Counted from the stretch's first letter, positions 39,401-49,018 are shown. The stretch: 64,000 nt of DNA from Rickettsiales bacterium (GCA_021156175.1 JAJNBL010000005.1:1-64000); one strand, 5' to 3'. Notes: generated by a model from the sequence alone, not told the origin. Numbers and translations are program-made.

Positions 39401-39913
39401 AGGGTTTGGTTCACAGGTTTGTATGGATCCTTTGACATTGAAGTTGATCACATCACCTGCCCGGAATTTGACATAATTAGTGGCTGTTACCCACTCTGGT
39501 TCAGGAGTAGCACATTTATCCGTACCAGGATTAAGCTGGCAGTTAAACATACATACTTGAGGATCTGACGCTTCGCTGCACCCTAAATCTTTACCTTGAG
39601 ACTTTAGCGTACTAATTTGGAGACAAGCTTCACCAAATTCATTACAGGCAAGACGCCCGCTTCCCAAAATCCGATAACCATTAGTGTAGCACTTATTATA
39701 ACATTCTTGGTTTTGTGCCTGAACATCGATATCAATACGGATAACGTCTCCGTTATCTCCAGGCAGATAACATTCCGTTGGCGGTTCTTCGCAGGCAGTC
39801 AGCAGAAGCAGGAGTGAACATAATGTCACCCGCGCAAGCAATTGACGCAAGCGAGCCCATGATGACTTCTCACTTCGTGTTGCTTTCGTTTCTGTGAACA
39901 TTGTTCTTCCCAT
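36485..39913 (-). CDS. virB6: VirB6-family T4SS membrane protein, copy 4, with lipoprotein N-terminus
   Basis: About 1142 residues. N-terminus: lipoprotein signal CSLLLLLTAC, then a Cys-rich periplasmic region (C-E-x-P-x-x-E-C-Y-L-P, then QECYNKCY). Residues 200-420 are beta-rich with two LecA-like motifs: RYYDADTEYAANSGGYEIDI, and INDPDGNYGNNRGAYKVTVG near residue 385. A Cys/Pro-rich EGF-like stretch follows (CPAGYMSADGVC, CPCPEGSVNEDGSC). The TrbL/VirB6 core with 6-7 helices covers about 545-830 (TQYEFTIRMIKILVVIQL). The cytoplasmic C-terminus (830-1144) is Lys/Asp-rich. Start uncertain among 39919 (GTG), 39913 and 39901. Last virB6 of the array. Confidence 0.88.
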   Translation of the reverse strand: MGRTMFTETKATRSEKSSWARLRQLLARVTLCSLLLLLTACEEPPTECYLPGDNGDVIRIDIDVQAQNQECYNKCYTNGYRILGSGRLACNEFGEACLQISTLKSQGKDLGCSEASDPQVCMFNCQLNPGTDKCATPEPEWVTATNYVKFRAGDVINFNVKGSIQTCEPNPIQTGITGKSGSNLSFLTYKYDGTAPVMRISPKDEVWVDTIALRPYEKAAIQVRGEWKSCNAADPACTHKEGDGLYYKLKDKGDDTRGHIGSAQVESRETWLESYQESPGVFKTRKVVQYYVINEAETNNTLQLRYYDADTEYAANSGGYEIDIYTTGCEVSEGKFLEIKTETKTIDSAGKTQTGGKTYKYEALPKPWILKEDQVSLSYRINDPDGNYGNNRGAYKVTVGMTRTVPVASEIIGWVLNPLMNTLYGTVCPVAPKLSCACPAGYMSADGVCLVDEVSLPRLNVGGDGISTQECKPACPCPEGSVNEDGSCAVTSVTYTGIVNGQSTSRTCEPSSGEYTKNLSCDVGERTGGVVSKIFANMSDKTKSVNFNDIAQAALVLYMTLYGIGFMLGSVHRTQYEFTIRMIKILVVIQLISDGAWKFFSVHFFNFFIDGMVDLSDMMAGNWSSMSQGGGSGRGFEFLDRTIGVFFLDVTWLKILALIFSGPMGILFAALIILSMLMFLVGMLKAILAFLMAVIALGLMISVSPVFLCCILFQSTRPMFDRWLAQLVAFFLIPVFIFTVLIIFNEIVRGMLWGIMNYGICWDCIWEVFIPFEEDCASKDDCVNITFCIFKGWVIPRAGLGDWEVVPVGLMIIIAFLLVCELVPKAVDLGDGMARQMAGQINMALKGASNAAWKMMGGAKLEAKVNNAPKLLVTTVARAGVGKAASIAKGTAKAGGKALGGGLLAGVGAAMTAGGKKGGLQQSLGKRLEAYGKKTAITGLRDNDLVKGVRKVGDKLGKADKYRKTHTGKEIAGKIGKGIGKGLLEIIGFAPLARGVKDLKKKKLHGGVDDKELDKLAARANYERKAGEGVETALRDRQDNARYSDIDKKIRDRYADPTEQKKEAQAKLKDWADKHTDFKDPEYKKLQDDVKKWEEKERRGDVGDADKYKKWDDIIKRGEGTASIKSPFQKGADDAKAKDGDY

Positions 39914-39988
39914 AGTCACTGCCTGTAATCGCTTCTAATCTATTCGTATTCCAAAAAATAATTATCAATCCGCCCTGCACATGATGGG

Positions 39989-42900
39989 TTATTTGTAATC
40001 ATCATCGTAGAACATAGAATCAGGATCCCCGTCTTTCTTCTCTTTTTTCTTCTTCTTCCGTTTATCGTCATCTTTTGCAGAAGTTGTTGCTTTGCTGTCT
40101 TCGTAATAACCGTAGCGCTTATTCATTTCCTCTTCTTTCTTATGACGCTTCTCTTCTGCTTTGCTTTCTTTTGGCTTCTCTTTCCAAGCGTTATATTCCT
40201 CAGCACCCGGCGTTGAAGCAATCGTTGGCTTCTCTTTCTGGAGGCCAAGCTCGTAATGGTACTCCTCTTTCATATACGCTTTTTCCTCTGGCGTCCGCTT
40301 CTTATAGCCATCCATTGTTTCTACAGTGCTCTCCACTGCCTTCTTCTCATTCTTATGGATTGCTTGAAGTGCGCTGTAACGATCATGAATCTCAGCTCGA
40401 TCATCTTTGATTTTATATTGATCCGCAACAGACAGACCATTTTTCTTAGCCTGCTCAAGTTCATAATTTTTCTCAGCAATTGCTTTTTCGAGTTTCTCAA
40501 GTGCCTCGCGTCGATCTTCGTTGCGTTTCTTCTCGTCTTCACGACCTTGAATATCACGTTTTACCTGAGCATCGTAATCGGCTGCCTTCCACAGATCCAT
40601 TTTGCTATCGACTCCAATCGGACGACGCAGCTCAGGCGCAACTTTGTCGCCATAAGAGACTTTAAGCCCAGCATCTTTCCGTTCTTGCAGACGATCTTCA
40701 AGGATTCTATCCAGCTTGTTGTGGAAATCTTGATTAAAGCCAGAATTCATACCCATTGCGCCCCAGTTCATGTGGCTGTTGATCGAACGACCAATGTCAC
40801 GATGAAGCGCATCATGAAGCGCTTTCATATGCGCATCCATTGCGACTGGATTGTTCTTCAGACTGTAATTACTAGTAGCCAAATCCGCCCCTTGTTCATA
40901 ACGACGCACCGCCTGACGAATCTCACCGTCAAAGCCTTTACGGTCACCTATTACTGTATCATAAGGCTGCGAAACACCCTTAGCTAGCGCAGATGAACCA
41001 TAATTTTCCTGGCGTACAAGGTCACGGATATCTTTCGCAATAAGCGCATCACTCGCCGCTTCAAACCTATTCATATTGCCTTTTGCAAGTGCATCATCCG
41101 CCATTCCTTGCAATGCCTTTTTATCGGTTTGGAACTTACTCTCAAGCCCGGTGATATGCCCAAGGAAACCAACATCTTTGCGGAAGGTGTCTGAAATTGC
41201 TTTGGTATAAGTCCCGATCGTTTGACGTTTCACTACCTCAAGCACTGTCATGGCGCCAGTCGCACTTAAGGTCTTGGCCATCATCGACTTGAGTCCATCA
41301 AACACACTGTCGGAGACAGCCATGAGATCCACAGCACGGATTGCACCCGTTGCAATTTCGTTACCGATCTGCGGTATCTGCGTCACCAACATCACAAACA
41401 AGAGCATGATGATGATAAACACCAGGATCATCAGGAAGGAAATCATATTGCCGCTTAAACGGAATTGAATCTCCTTTGCTTCAAGCACTGGATCAAAATA
41501 CGGCATATCCATTGGGTTTCGGAACACGATCTCAAGCCCTGCACGTGTACGATCTGCATCCATCCAGATATAGCCCAATTGGCCAGGGAATTTCTCATCG
41601 TAGAAACGCTGATCGGTAAGGTAAAGCGCCTCTGTCACGCTCTGTGCTTCGGCGGATGTACGAATATCGGCCTGCCATACTTTAATACCATCGGCAGCTC
41701 CCATTAAGCCGTTGGCGTAGTCATGAACCACTCCTTCTGGCCCACCAAACAATGAGAAAGCCCATTCCCCCGGTACGCAGGCTGGGCACATCCAGGTGAA
41801 ATCAAATACTGGACAGAAGATACAGCGGTAACACACACGGTACCCAATAGTCCGTTCGAGGTAATCGAGAATGACCGCGGAGAACAGCGCCAACGCCGCC
41901 ATCGCGATGAAGGTTTGCATCCCATAGGCAAGCATCTGCTCTAGCCATGCCTTAAAGTACTTGCTCGTTGCCTGGAACAACATACAGCAGATGAAAATTG
42001 GTGCGACAATCAGCAGCAGCGCCGTCGGGATAATCGCCATCAGATACACGATAATCATCCGCGCCACGATATAGAGGAACAGCAGCAAGCTGGTATACAT
42101 CGCAACGATATAAACAAAACCCGCCCACGAGACGAAGAAGGTTGAAAGTATTTTCGCATTCGTTTCGGGTGAGAAGAAGAGCAGCAGGATTTGATCAAAG
42201 AATGCTGGCCCATTCCCAAGGCTACCTGCCCCTATGGCTGACTGCACGACAATCTGGGACAGCGTATCCACCCCTTCAAGGAAGAAGGTAAAGAGATAGG
42301 TGTTGAAGAATTCCCAACTGCCTGGGCCTATGAGAGCAAAAATAATCCCGATCTTAATAAGGCGCATCACAAGCTCCGCCTGGGTGATCTTCACCCACCC
42401 CATCAGGAATCCTGTCGCTGCGAAGGCTACATACAATACCAACAAGGCATTCACTGCGGTTTGGAACCCGCTGTTATAGACAATGTGCTTATAAAGCCCA
42501 CGCGCCGTACCAAACATTGTCTCTTTAGTGAATTTAATTAGTGACTCAATCGGCCCAGGCTGTGGACGTTTAGCGCCTTGTTTAAATTTGAGGAAATAGA
42601 AGCCCGCATTATCTTCGTAATAGCGATCTTGAATCCTGAGCCAGATTTTCTGGTCTTTTTTTGCATTTTCAGGGAGCGGAGAATATAATTCTCCAAATAC
42701 GTTGACATTTTTTCCGTCAATCTCGTAGGTTCCAATATCACCAAACAGGTGTAGTGTTGGCCAGTTATCCTCATTATTACGAATCTTTTCGAGCTGCGTG
42801 GGACTCAGCACTCCGCGTGTAAACTGACCATTCTCTGTTTTACCCCAGTTAAAAGACTCGGTACCGTTAGGGCTGAGCGCTTTATCTGCAAAGAGCGCAT

Positions 42901-43591
42901 AGGCCCCATATCCATAGGAAAACCAGCATGAAGCATTAAACCTCGGATCGTTTGCCAGCATGTAGACAGCTTCGTTCTTACCTAACCTCAGGTTCGCATC
43001 ATTAGGACAAGCGGTTGGATAACCTAATGTTTCACGCGGAGCACGGTCGAGGATACATATTTTATTCTGCGGAACGCTTTTTCCATTAAACCAGGATGTC
43101 CACTGGCCTTGTGCATCGACAATAAGGTCATCGCCCGTGGTTAGAAGGTCAGAATCCGTCCAGAGTACAACTTGGTTTTCTCTCTCACCAAAAATTTGGT
43201 CTTCGGAGCTGAGCGTAACATCACGTCCAAAATTTCCTGAAGCATAGCGGTTACGCACGAAGGATTCTTGTTCTTCAACGGATACACCGGTTGTTTTTGC
43301 ACCCAGATCCGGTTTCCCAGAAGAAACAGGCTGAGGTTTTGCAAATACTGCGGCTTTCAGATAACCAAAATCATCCGCACTGATACACGGAACCAATAAT
43401 GGGTTCCCATCCGCATCTTTTGCCTTTGCAGAAGGTTCCATAGAGCCGATAAACGGAGGAATCGCAGCACTGGCAATAATCGCAATCAAGGAAATAACGA
43501 CGAGCGGAATAGCAAGGAGCTTCGCCCAGCGTAAAATACGCCAGAGGACTCCCCATATCGCTGCTGCTATTTTTCCGCCTTTAATTGCCAT
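39989..43591 (-). CDS. virB6: VirB6-family T4SS membrane protein, copy 3, longest
   Basis: 1200 residues. One N-terminal membrane anchor (LLAIPLVVISLIAIIASAAI) but no lipobox. A periplasmic domain follows (about 55-360) with a shortened LecA-like motif IWLRIQDRYYEDNAGFYFLK near residue 327. The VirB6 core spans about 370-750 (LLVLYVAFAATGFLMGWVKI, then TQAELVMRLIKIGIIFALIG; a Cys-rich loop RVCYRCIFCPVF). The C-terminal 450 residues are soluble and strongly charged, with a likely coiled coil near 1030-1120 and a basic Lys/Asp end. Separated by 23 bases from copy 2. Confidence 0.9.
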   Translation of the reverse strand: MAIKGGKIAAAIWGVLWRILRWAKLLAIPLVVISLIAIIASAAIPPFIGSMEPSAKAKDADGNPLLVPCISADDFGYLKAAVFAKPQPVSSGKPDLGAKTTGVSVEEQESFVRNRYASGNFGRDVTLSSEDQIFGERENQVVLWTDSDLLTTGDDLIVDAQGQWTSWFNGKSVPQNKICILDRAPRETLGYPTACPNDANLRLGKNEAVYMLANDPRFNASCWFSYGYGAYALFADKALSPNGTESFNWGKTENGQFTRGVLSPTQLEKIRNNEDNWPTLHLFGDIGTYEIDGKNVNVFGELYSPLPENAKKDQKIWLRIQDRYYEDNAGFYFLKFKQGAKRPQPGPIESLIKFTKETMFGTARGLYKHIVYNSGFQTAVNALLVLYVAFAATGFLMGWVKITQAELVMRLIKIGIIFALIGPGSWEFFNTYLFTFFLEGVDTLSQIVVQSAIGAGSLGNGPAFFDQILLLFFSPETNAKILSTFFVSWAGFVYIVAMYTSLLLFLYIVARMIIVYLMAIIPTALLLIVAPIFICCMLFQATSKYFKAWLEQMLAYGMQTFIAMAALALFSAVILDYLERTIGYRVCYRCIFCPVFDFTWMCPACVPGEWAFSLFGGPEGVVHDYANGLMGAADGIKVWQADIRTSAEAQSVTEALYLTDQRFYDEKFPGQLGYIWMDADRTRAGLEIVFRNPMDMPYFDPVLEAKEIQFRLSGNMISFLMILVFIIIMLLFVMLVTQIPQIGNEIATGAIRAVDLMAVSDSVFDGLKSMMAKTLSATGAMTVLEVVKRQTIGTYTKAISDTFRKDVGFLGHITGLESKFQTDKKALQGMADDALAKGNMNRFEAASDALIAKDIRDLVRQENYGSSALAKGVSQPYDTVIGDRKGFDGEIRQAVRRYEQGADLATSNYSLKNNPVAMDAHMKALHDALHRDIGRSINSHMNWGAMGMNSGFNQDFHNKLDRILEDRLQERKDAGLKVSYGDKVAPELRRPIGVDSKMDLWKAADYDAQVKRDIQGREDEKKRNEDRREALEKLEKAIAEKNYELEQAKKNGLSVADQYKIKDDRAEIHDRYSALQAIHKNEKKAVESTVETMDGYKKRTPEEKAYMKEEYHYELGLQKEKPTIASTPGAEEYNAWKEKPKESKAEEKRHKKEEEMNKRYGYYEDSKATTSAKDDDKRKKKKKEKKDGDPDSMFYDDDYK

Positions 43592-43614
43592 ATCTAATGC
43601 CTTTGTACTCTATT

Positions 43615-46600
43615 TTATTCATTATCGCTTCCACGCGCCATTGCCGCTGCCCGTTTAAATGGCCGTTGAATTTTATGTGCTGCTTTGTGCGCGGTATTAA
43701 CCACAGAACGTTTGATTTTGCTTGGTGTATCTTTAATACCTCGAATACCTCGTACCACCCCTTTCGCACCAGCTTTGATAGCAGCAGGGCCTTTCGTCCG
43801 AGCCTGATGGATTCCCATTCCTGCGCGAACAAGCCCAACTTTCTTAATATGACCTTTCGCAGAATCTAGATGCTCACTCCGTTTTTCCTTAAGGAGTTCT
43901 ACTGCACGCTCAGAGCGAATCTCGGCGGCATGATCTTTATTCTGTGCAATAGCCTTATTTTTCTTCATTGACTGTTTATTATCCAATCTACGCTTATCAC
44001 CTTTTGCAGTCAGTTCCTTATCACCAGACAAACGTCCAACTACCGTCTGAGCCAAACCAACTGCCTGGCCGATACCCGACGTAGCAACGCGCACACCACC
44101 CAATGCCTTCTGTGCACCGGTATGTTTACTGAGCCCGATTTTAATATTATCCGCTACACCTGCCTTCAATCCATCCTTTGCCGCACCCAATGCATGACCA
44201 GCATCATGCAATGCCTTTCTCGGAACTGCCGTAGCCACGTTAACCGCCGCACTCTTCATGGTTTTTTCTGCACGATCCAACTTCATCGCATGGCTGAGCG
44301 CATTACCCACGGAAGCAAGGTCTGACCTAAACGCACCAGGAATCGCAGAACCCATCGCCGTTCCCCAATCCACGAACTTGCCCATCAGATCAGCAAATAT
44401 CAAGAACATCAATACCTGGGTGATCATCACCGGATACACGGTTCCGCCAAACACATCTAAATCAATACCCCAAAGGCGCCACATATTGAATATACAGAAC
44501 ACAATATCCGGAGCGCCTGGCCCTACGTCACCTAATGGTATTACCGCCTGGAAGGCACATCCCCAACACACAGGGAAGGAGATAACCTGATAAAGTGAAA
44601 TCATCAGGAATTGGGAGAAAAGCACCACAGCCGTAAAGACAAATATCGGCTGGAGGAAATAGCTCACCATTTCTTTTACCCATCCATTGTAATACCCTTT
44701 TGTTTTCTCAAAGAGCATGAAGGAGATGAAGATCGGCGCTACAGCCATAAGGATGCCAAGGGCGATAAGTGAAAATACATAGACAATAACCGCCCGCAAT
44801 AATGCAATGATCACTAGGGCAAAACCGATATAAATGAACGCTGCGAGTAATAGACCAAACAAGCTGGTGAACATAAGTGCCGTAATACGTAACCACGTTT
44901 CTGCAACAAATAACGGAGCCAACACCTGATCGATAAAGAGGAAGTCTCGAAGCTCTCCCTGAGTATTTTCCGTTCGCACGGCGGAGAGTATATTCGACAG
45001 ATCCATGATCCCATTAATGAAGAAGGTGAAAAGTGTGCCGTTAAAGAATTCCCAGCTTTTTTCGCTGATGAGGGTGAGAATAATCCCAATTTTGATAAGG
45101 CGCATCACCAGCTCAAATTGATTAAGCTTAACAAATCCAAGGATAAAACCTGTCGCCACAAAGGTAACATAAAGGACCAAAAGCGTTTGAACTGTATGAC
45201 GGAATGGCCCGCTCACTACCCCGTTATAGAGCCCCTTAACAATCCCCCCGCTTCTCACAAAGTGCCCATCGGTGGTCGCTACTTCTTTACCATGCAACGT
45301 ATCTAGAATCGTGTCTGAAACAAGTTTTACTACCGTTGAAGCCAGTGGCGGCTCCACTTTATTCCCTACCCACACCGAATAACGTCCACGGTTATTCGCA
45401 TAGTTGGAATCAATAAAATCGGTGATTTTTAAGAATACCGGCCCATAAGCGTCAGGAGCCCATTTATCATCGGCACCAGGATAAGCAAACTCCTTACCCC
45501 CAATGATGATTTTGAGTCCTTGCCCATCCGTAGCCCTGCATCCATGAGTAAACAATTTTACGGTATAGCCTATAACATTATCAGAAAGATTTCCTGCCAC
45601 CGATGGAGGATGGGTTTCTGCAGGTTCCCGGTAACGGAGCTTCAATTTGCCCCCCTGGCTGCTAGCCTTAAAGATATATTGGACAACCTGCTCGGCACCA
45701 CGCGTAAGCCGTTTACCATCTTCCATGACAGTCACATTGCCAAGGGATGTAATACCATCAAGCTTCCCAAGATCGAAGAATTGGGTTTCATCTCCAACGG
45801 CCATTTCAAGGTGCATTACATTTGACGCGGGACTATAAATAGCATCGGTACGGACAGCATCATATTCCGCACAATCTTTTGTAATCCATTGCGGTATAGC
45901 GGTATCGCTTGCACGCTTACACAGCCTATTATCACGCTCAGCCGGCGTAAGCGCATCAATATACGTTTGGGTAATCGCCGCATCTTTATAATGGCGAGGT
46001 TTACAAATTTTTACGACACTGGCAGGTTTTGTTGCCTCTTCTCCTGCCATGTAACACAGGTAGGCTTGTTGGTAAGCCTGAGGCAGACTGGGCCAACTAG
46101 CATAATGTACCGGGGAGGGAACATAGGTGCCGGACACTTCCAACACTACTTCTTCAAATGGAGCCAATTCGATTATCTGTTTCCATTGGTCACTGGTAGG
46201 ATCAAGCGCCACATTATCCGGGTTCCACTTGCCACCAGGATTATCCGAACCTTTCCAGGCAGTCTGAGCCGCATTAGGAATATTCGTTCCCATCTTATAG
46301 GTAAACCAATTGACTATTCCATTCCCAAGATCAGAAAGTGAACTGTTGCTTGGACGTGGAGCGCATAATAACAATTCTCCTTCCGCACGCACAGCCATCG
46401 TGGAACGAAGATCTTTCATCGTCTTACCCTCCGCTGATGTGGGATGCTCAGGAAGACTAAAACCTGTATCTATCAGGATTGTTTCATTGGTACACTGATT
46501 ACGGCAGTCTTCAACACAGGCTGGCCTCTCATTATCATCAACGTCTCCGCAGCCAAAACCATTATTAGGATCTGACGTTTTCCCACCGCCGGAGGGGTTT

Positions 46601-46821
46601 AACTTCGAAGCACTTCCTGTACAAGTATTAATGCAGGTTTCTTCCTGCGGGTACATCCATGTTTTTGTTTGGTTAATTGAATAGGGATTTGCAGGATCAT
46701 AGGGAAGAAGACAATCCGGTTCAGGCGCTTCACAGGCACTAAGCGCAAAGCAGAAGAATAGGAGCAGCAAAAGCTTGCTTGCTCCCTTCTTTGTTCCCTG
46801 CTTTACCCATTGTAAGTACAT
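43615..46821 (-). CDS. virB6: VirB6-family T4SS membrane protein, copy 2, with lipoprotein N-terminus
   Basis: About 1068 residues from ATG at 46821 (GGAAAA ahead of it; a TTG at 46851 is less likely). Lipobox FALSAC, then the same Cys module as copy 4 (CEAPEPDCLLPYDPANPY, ETCINTC). The periplasmic part has two LecA-like motifs: KLKLRYREPAE...GYTVKLFTHGC, and ITDFIDSNYANNRGRYSVWV near residue 475. VirB6 core about 537-835 (LLVLYVTFVATGFILGFVKL, NQFELVMRLIKIGIILTLIS). The C-terminus is basic and rich in Ala/Lys (SAAVNVATAVPRKALHDAGH). Confidence 0.9.
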   Translation of the reverse strand: MYLQWVKQGTKKGASKLLLLLFFCFALSACEAPEPDCLLPYDPANPYSINQTKTWMYPQEETCINTCTGSASKLNPSGGGKTSDPNNGFGCGDVDDNERPACVEDCRNQCTNETILIDTGFSLPEHPTSAEGKTMKDLRSTMAVRAEGELLLCAPRPSNSSLSDLGNGIVNWFTYKMGTNIPNAAQTAWKGSDNPGGKWNPDNVALDPTSDQWKQIIELAPFEEVVLEVSGTYVPSPVHYASWPSLPQAYQQAYLCYMAGEEATKPASVVKICKPRHYKDAAITQTYIDALTPAERDNRLCKRASDTAIPQWITKDCAEYDAVRTDAIYSPASNVMHLEMAVGDETQFFDLGKLDGITSLGNVTVMEDGKRLTRGAEQVVQYIFKASSQGGKLKLRYREPAETHPPSVAGNLSDNVIGYTVKLFTHGCRATDGQGLKIIIGGKEFAYPGADDKWAPDAYGPVFLKITDFIDSNYANNRGRYSVWVGNKVEPPLASTVVKLVSDTILDTLHGKEVATTDGHFVRSGGIVKGLYNGVVSGPFRHTVQTLLVLYVTFVATGFILGFVKLNQFELVMRLIKIGIILTLISEKSWEFFNGTLFTFFINGIMDLSNILSAVRTENTQGELRDFLFIDQVLAPLFVAETWLRITALMFTSLFGLLLAAFIYIGFALVIIALLRAVIVYVFSLIALGILMAVAPIFISFMLFEKTKGYYNGWVKEMVSYFLQPIFVFTAVVLFSQFLMISLYQVISFPVCWGCAFQAVIPLGDVGPGAPDIVFCIFNMWRLWGIDLDVFGGTVYPVMITQVLMFLIFADLMGKFVDWGTAMGSAIPGAFRSDLASVGNALSHAMKLDRAEKTMKSAAVNVATAVPRKALHDAGHALGAAKDGLKAGVADNIKIGLSKHTGAQKALGGVRVATSGIGQAVGLAQTVVGRLSGDKELTAKGDKRRLDNKQSMKKNKAIAQNKDHAAEIRSERAVELLKEKRSEHLDSAKGHIKKVGLVRAGMGIHQARTKGPAAIKAGAKGVVRGIRGIKDTPSKIKRSVVNTAHKAAHKIQRPFKRAAAMARGSDNE

Positions 46822-46891
46822 TACGCTTTTCCTGTGCCTTGTGCGAGCCAAACCCGACTATCGGTCATTCCCGTAAACGGTTCTCAAAGTC

Positions 46892-49018
46892 CTACTTCTT
46901 GGCGTCTGAACCGCCGGTATTACCACCCTGACGACTCGTTTTAGCCCCTTTTTCGTCGTTTGATTTCTTTTTCTCACTCTTCATTTTATCCTTTACCTTA
47001 TTAACCCCATCTTTCACCGGGTTGCCTACAGGCATCACCTGGCTAGCAGAACGGAAAGTACCCGTGAGCGACTGGATAAAGTTCGGTATATGTTGCAAGA
47101 AGAAATAGAACAGTATCGCAAAGAACACGATCTTCAAAAGATCCACAAACATCACCTGTCCTTGGGTATTGGCCATCATATATATGACCACCCCGATAAT
47201 CGGAACTGTATGAGCCGTAACTTCCGCATTTTGTAATAAGCAGCCTAACGACTTATGCCCCTCCTCATCCGGCAGACATCCATCATTTTGGACGAGAAGA
47301 ACTCCGGTGTCTTTATTCCAATCCAGGTTAGTCAGTGCTTTTTCACCCCAATATAAGGTATCAAACAGCGAAAGCACCAGTGCCATGAACGCGAACATTA
47401 CCAGCGGATAAAGGAGATACCCCACTAATTCATCCATCCAGTTTTGGAAGAACTGACGAGTAGGCTGGAAGAGTACCAACGGAATGAAGATTGGCGATAC
47501 ATAAACAAGTATCGTCACCGCAATAATCGATACGATATAAATCCTCACTGCCTGCACCGCGATCAATAGGAACATAACGCCAAAGATCAACAATGTCAGG
47601 AAGATAAGGATATTGTAACTAAATATGTTGGCGATCGCCAAGAAGAAGTTCTTGGGGAACCATGGCATTTCAGGCGTCATACCGAAATAATAGAATACCC
47701 GACAATCGAGGGAATCCCAAAGCGCAAGGCTTTCTTTCCCTGACGGATAGGTAGACGGATCATAATAACAGAATGAGGTAAGCTCCCGCACTACCTGGCC
47801 ACCCTGATCAAGAATCGCTCCTGTCGAGGCGTCATAGTTAAACACCATCTGCGCTAATTGCGCCATCCCGCCAAGCAGGAATGGATAATAGGTCAACCAA
47901 CCGTCACTGACGGCAAAATACATCACCACCAGGATCTTGATAAAGGCCTGCATCACCTCATAATGGCTCTGCACCTGACCAAGCGCGGCTTTAATACCAA
48001 GGAACATAATATAAAGCGTCAGCGTTGCCATCACCGCAGAACGGAGATTTTTCTGAACCGACTCGAACATAGTCGTACTACGCTCGGTCACACACTCAGG
48101 AGGCGCCTTCTTAAATATACCGGAAACAGTTTCTTCCACGCAACGCACGGCAATGCTGCTCATCGGGAATGGCCATTGTGTTGCTTTATCGGCACCGGCC
48201 ACATCACCATAACATGCCTCTGCAACCCAGCATTCACCATCAGGCGCTTTAGCTGCTGGCATAGGAGGAGATGGGCGGCAATCTATGAAATATTCGGCCA
48301 TTCCGCCGCTCAGTGCGTAAACACAAAGACGGTCGGCTTCCCGCTCTACAAGCAGAGTACCAATGACGTTATTCGAACCAAAGAATGTACTTCTATCACC
48401 CGCCCCCATAGTATAGGTCCGATTCGCATAACAAACTGGATTTATTTGTTTTCCCGCATTACCTGGCCCTGCATCTGCAGGCAACGTAACAGAATCCCCG
48501 ACATTCCAATTATCCGGACAGCCTTCGGAAAAGCCCGCAGCTGTAAAATCTTTCTGAACCTGAGAAATGCTATCATTTCTTGTTGCATCATAACGAATGG
48601 TTAGCTCAAACTTGTCCCAGCTACAGTTAGGGTTATTTTTAATGGTTTCAGGATTAACGGAAGGATCATTACTCAGATCTTCATCAAACATTTCAGGACA
48701 GCTTGTCCCACTAATAAACAGCTCAGCTTTTTTCCAATCGGCTCCATTATCCGGCCAATCAGTAGCTTTTCCATATAAACCAGCCGGAGGAGAGGCTTTG
48801 TAGGGACCACCACTAAAAGGAGCGGCTTTACGATCGTTATAACGGCAATATTTACTAAACTGGAACTGCTCGCGGGTATGCGTTCCTGCCGCTACATCTT
48901 CTTCACTGACAACGGGACAGTTGCTGTTATCAGCATAGGCAGAGGAAAGAGGAAAAATGACGCAAAGCAACAGCCCGACGCATAAGAGTCCCCATTTCAA
49001 GCGTTTTGACATTACCAT
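46892..49018 (-). CDS. virB6: VirB6-family T4SS membrane protein, copy 1
   Basis: About 708 residues, the shortest of the four. A cleavable signal (LLCVGLLLCVIFPLSSAYA) precedes a Cys-rich periplasmic domain of about 290 residues. The VirB6 core spans about 325-650 (TLYIMFLGIKAALGQVQSHY, then YEVMQAFIKILVVMYFAVSD; IFIPLVLFQPTRQFF). The basic C-terminal tail is short (VNKVKDKMKSEKKKSNDEKG). ATG at 49018 has GGGAAG seven bases upstream; a start at 49051 would overlap the virB4 stop region. No clear LecA-like motif here. First virB6 after virB4. Confidence 0.87.
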   Translation of the reverse strand: MVMSKRLKWGLLCVGLLLCVIFPLSSAYADNSNCPVVSEEDVAAGTHTREQFQFSKYCRYNDRKAAPFSGGPYKASPPAGLYGKATDWPDNGADWKKAELFISGTSCPEMFDEDLSNDPSVNPETIKNNPNCSWDKFELTIRYDATRNDSISQVQKDFTAAGFSEGCPDNWNVGDSVTLPADAGPGNAGKQINPVCYANRTYTMGAGDRSTFFGSNNVIGTLLVEREADRLCVYALSGGMAEYFIDCRPSPPMPAAKAPDGECWVAEACYGDVAGADKATQWPFPMSSIAVRCVEETVSGIFKKAPPECVTERSTTMFESVQKNLRSAVMATLTLYIMFLGIKAALGQVQSHYEVMQAFIKILVVMYFAVSDGWLTYYPFLLGGMAQLAQMVFNYDASTGAILDQGGQVVRELTSFCYYDPSTYPSGKESLALWDSLDCRVFYYFGMTPEMPWFPKNFFLAIANIFSYNILIFLTLLIFGVMFLLIAVQAVRIYIVSIIAVTILVYVSPIFIPLVLFQPTRQFFQNWMDELVGYLLYPLVMFAFMALVLSLFDTLYWGEKALTNLDWNKDTGVLLVQNDGCLPDEEGHKSLGCLLQNAEVTAHTVPIIGVVIYMMANTQGQVMFVDLLKIVFFAILFYFFLQHIPNFIQSLTGTFRSASQVMPVGNPVKDGVNKVKDKMKSEKKKSNDEKGAKTSRQGGNTGGSDAKK

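Noticed and set aside
36485-49018. The four virB6 genes as recent tandem copies
   Set aside because: They share only the membrane core pattern; sizes, N-terminal modules and tails differ strongly, so the duplications are old.
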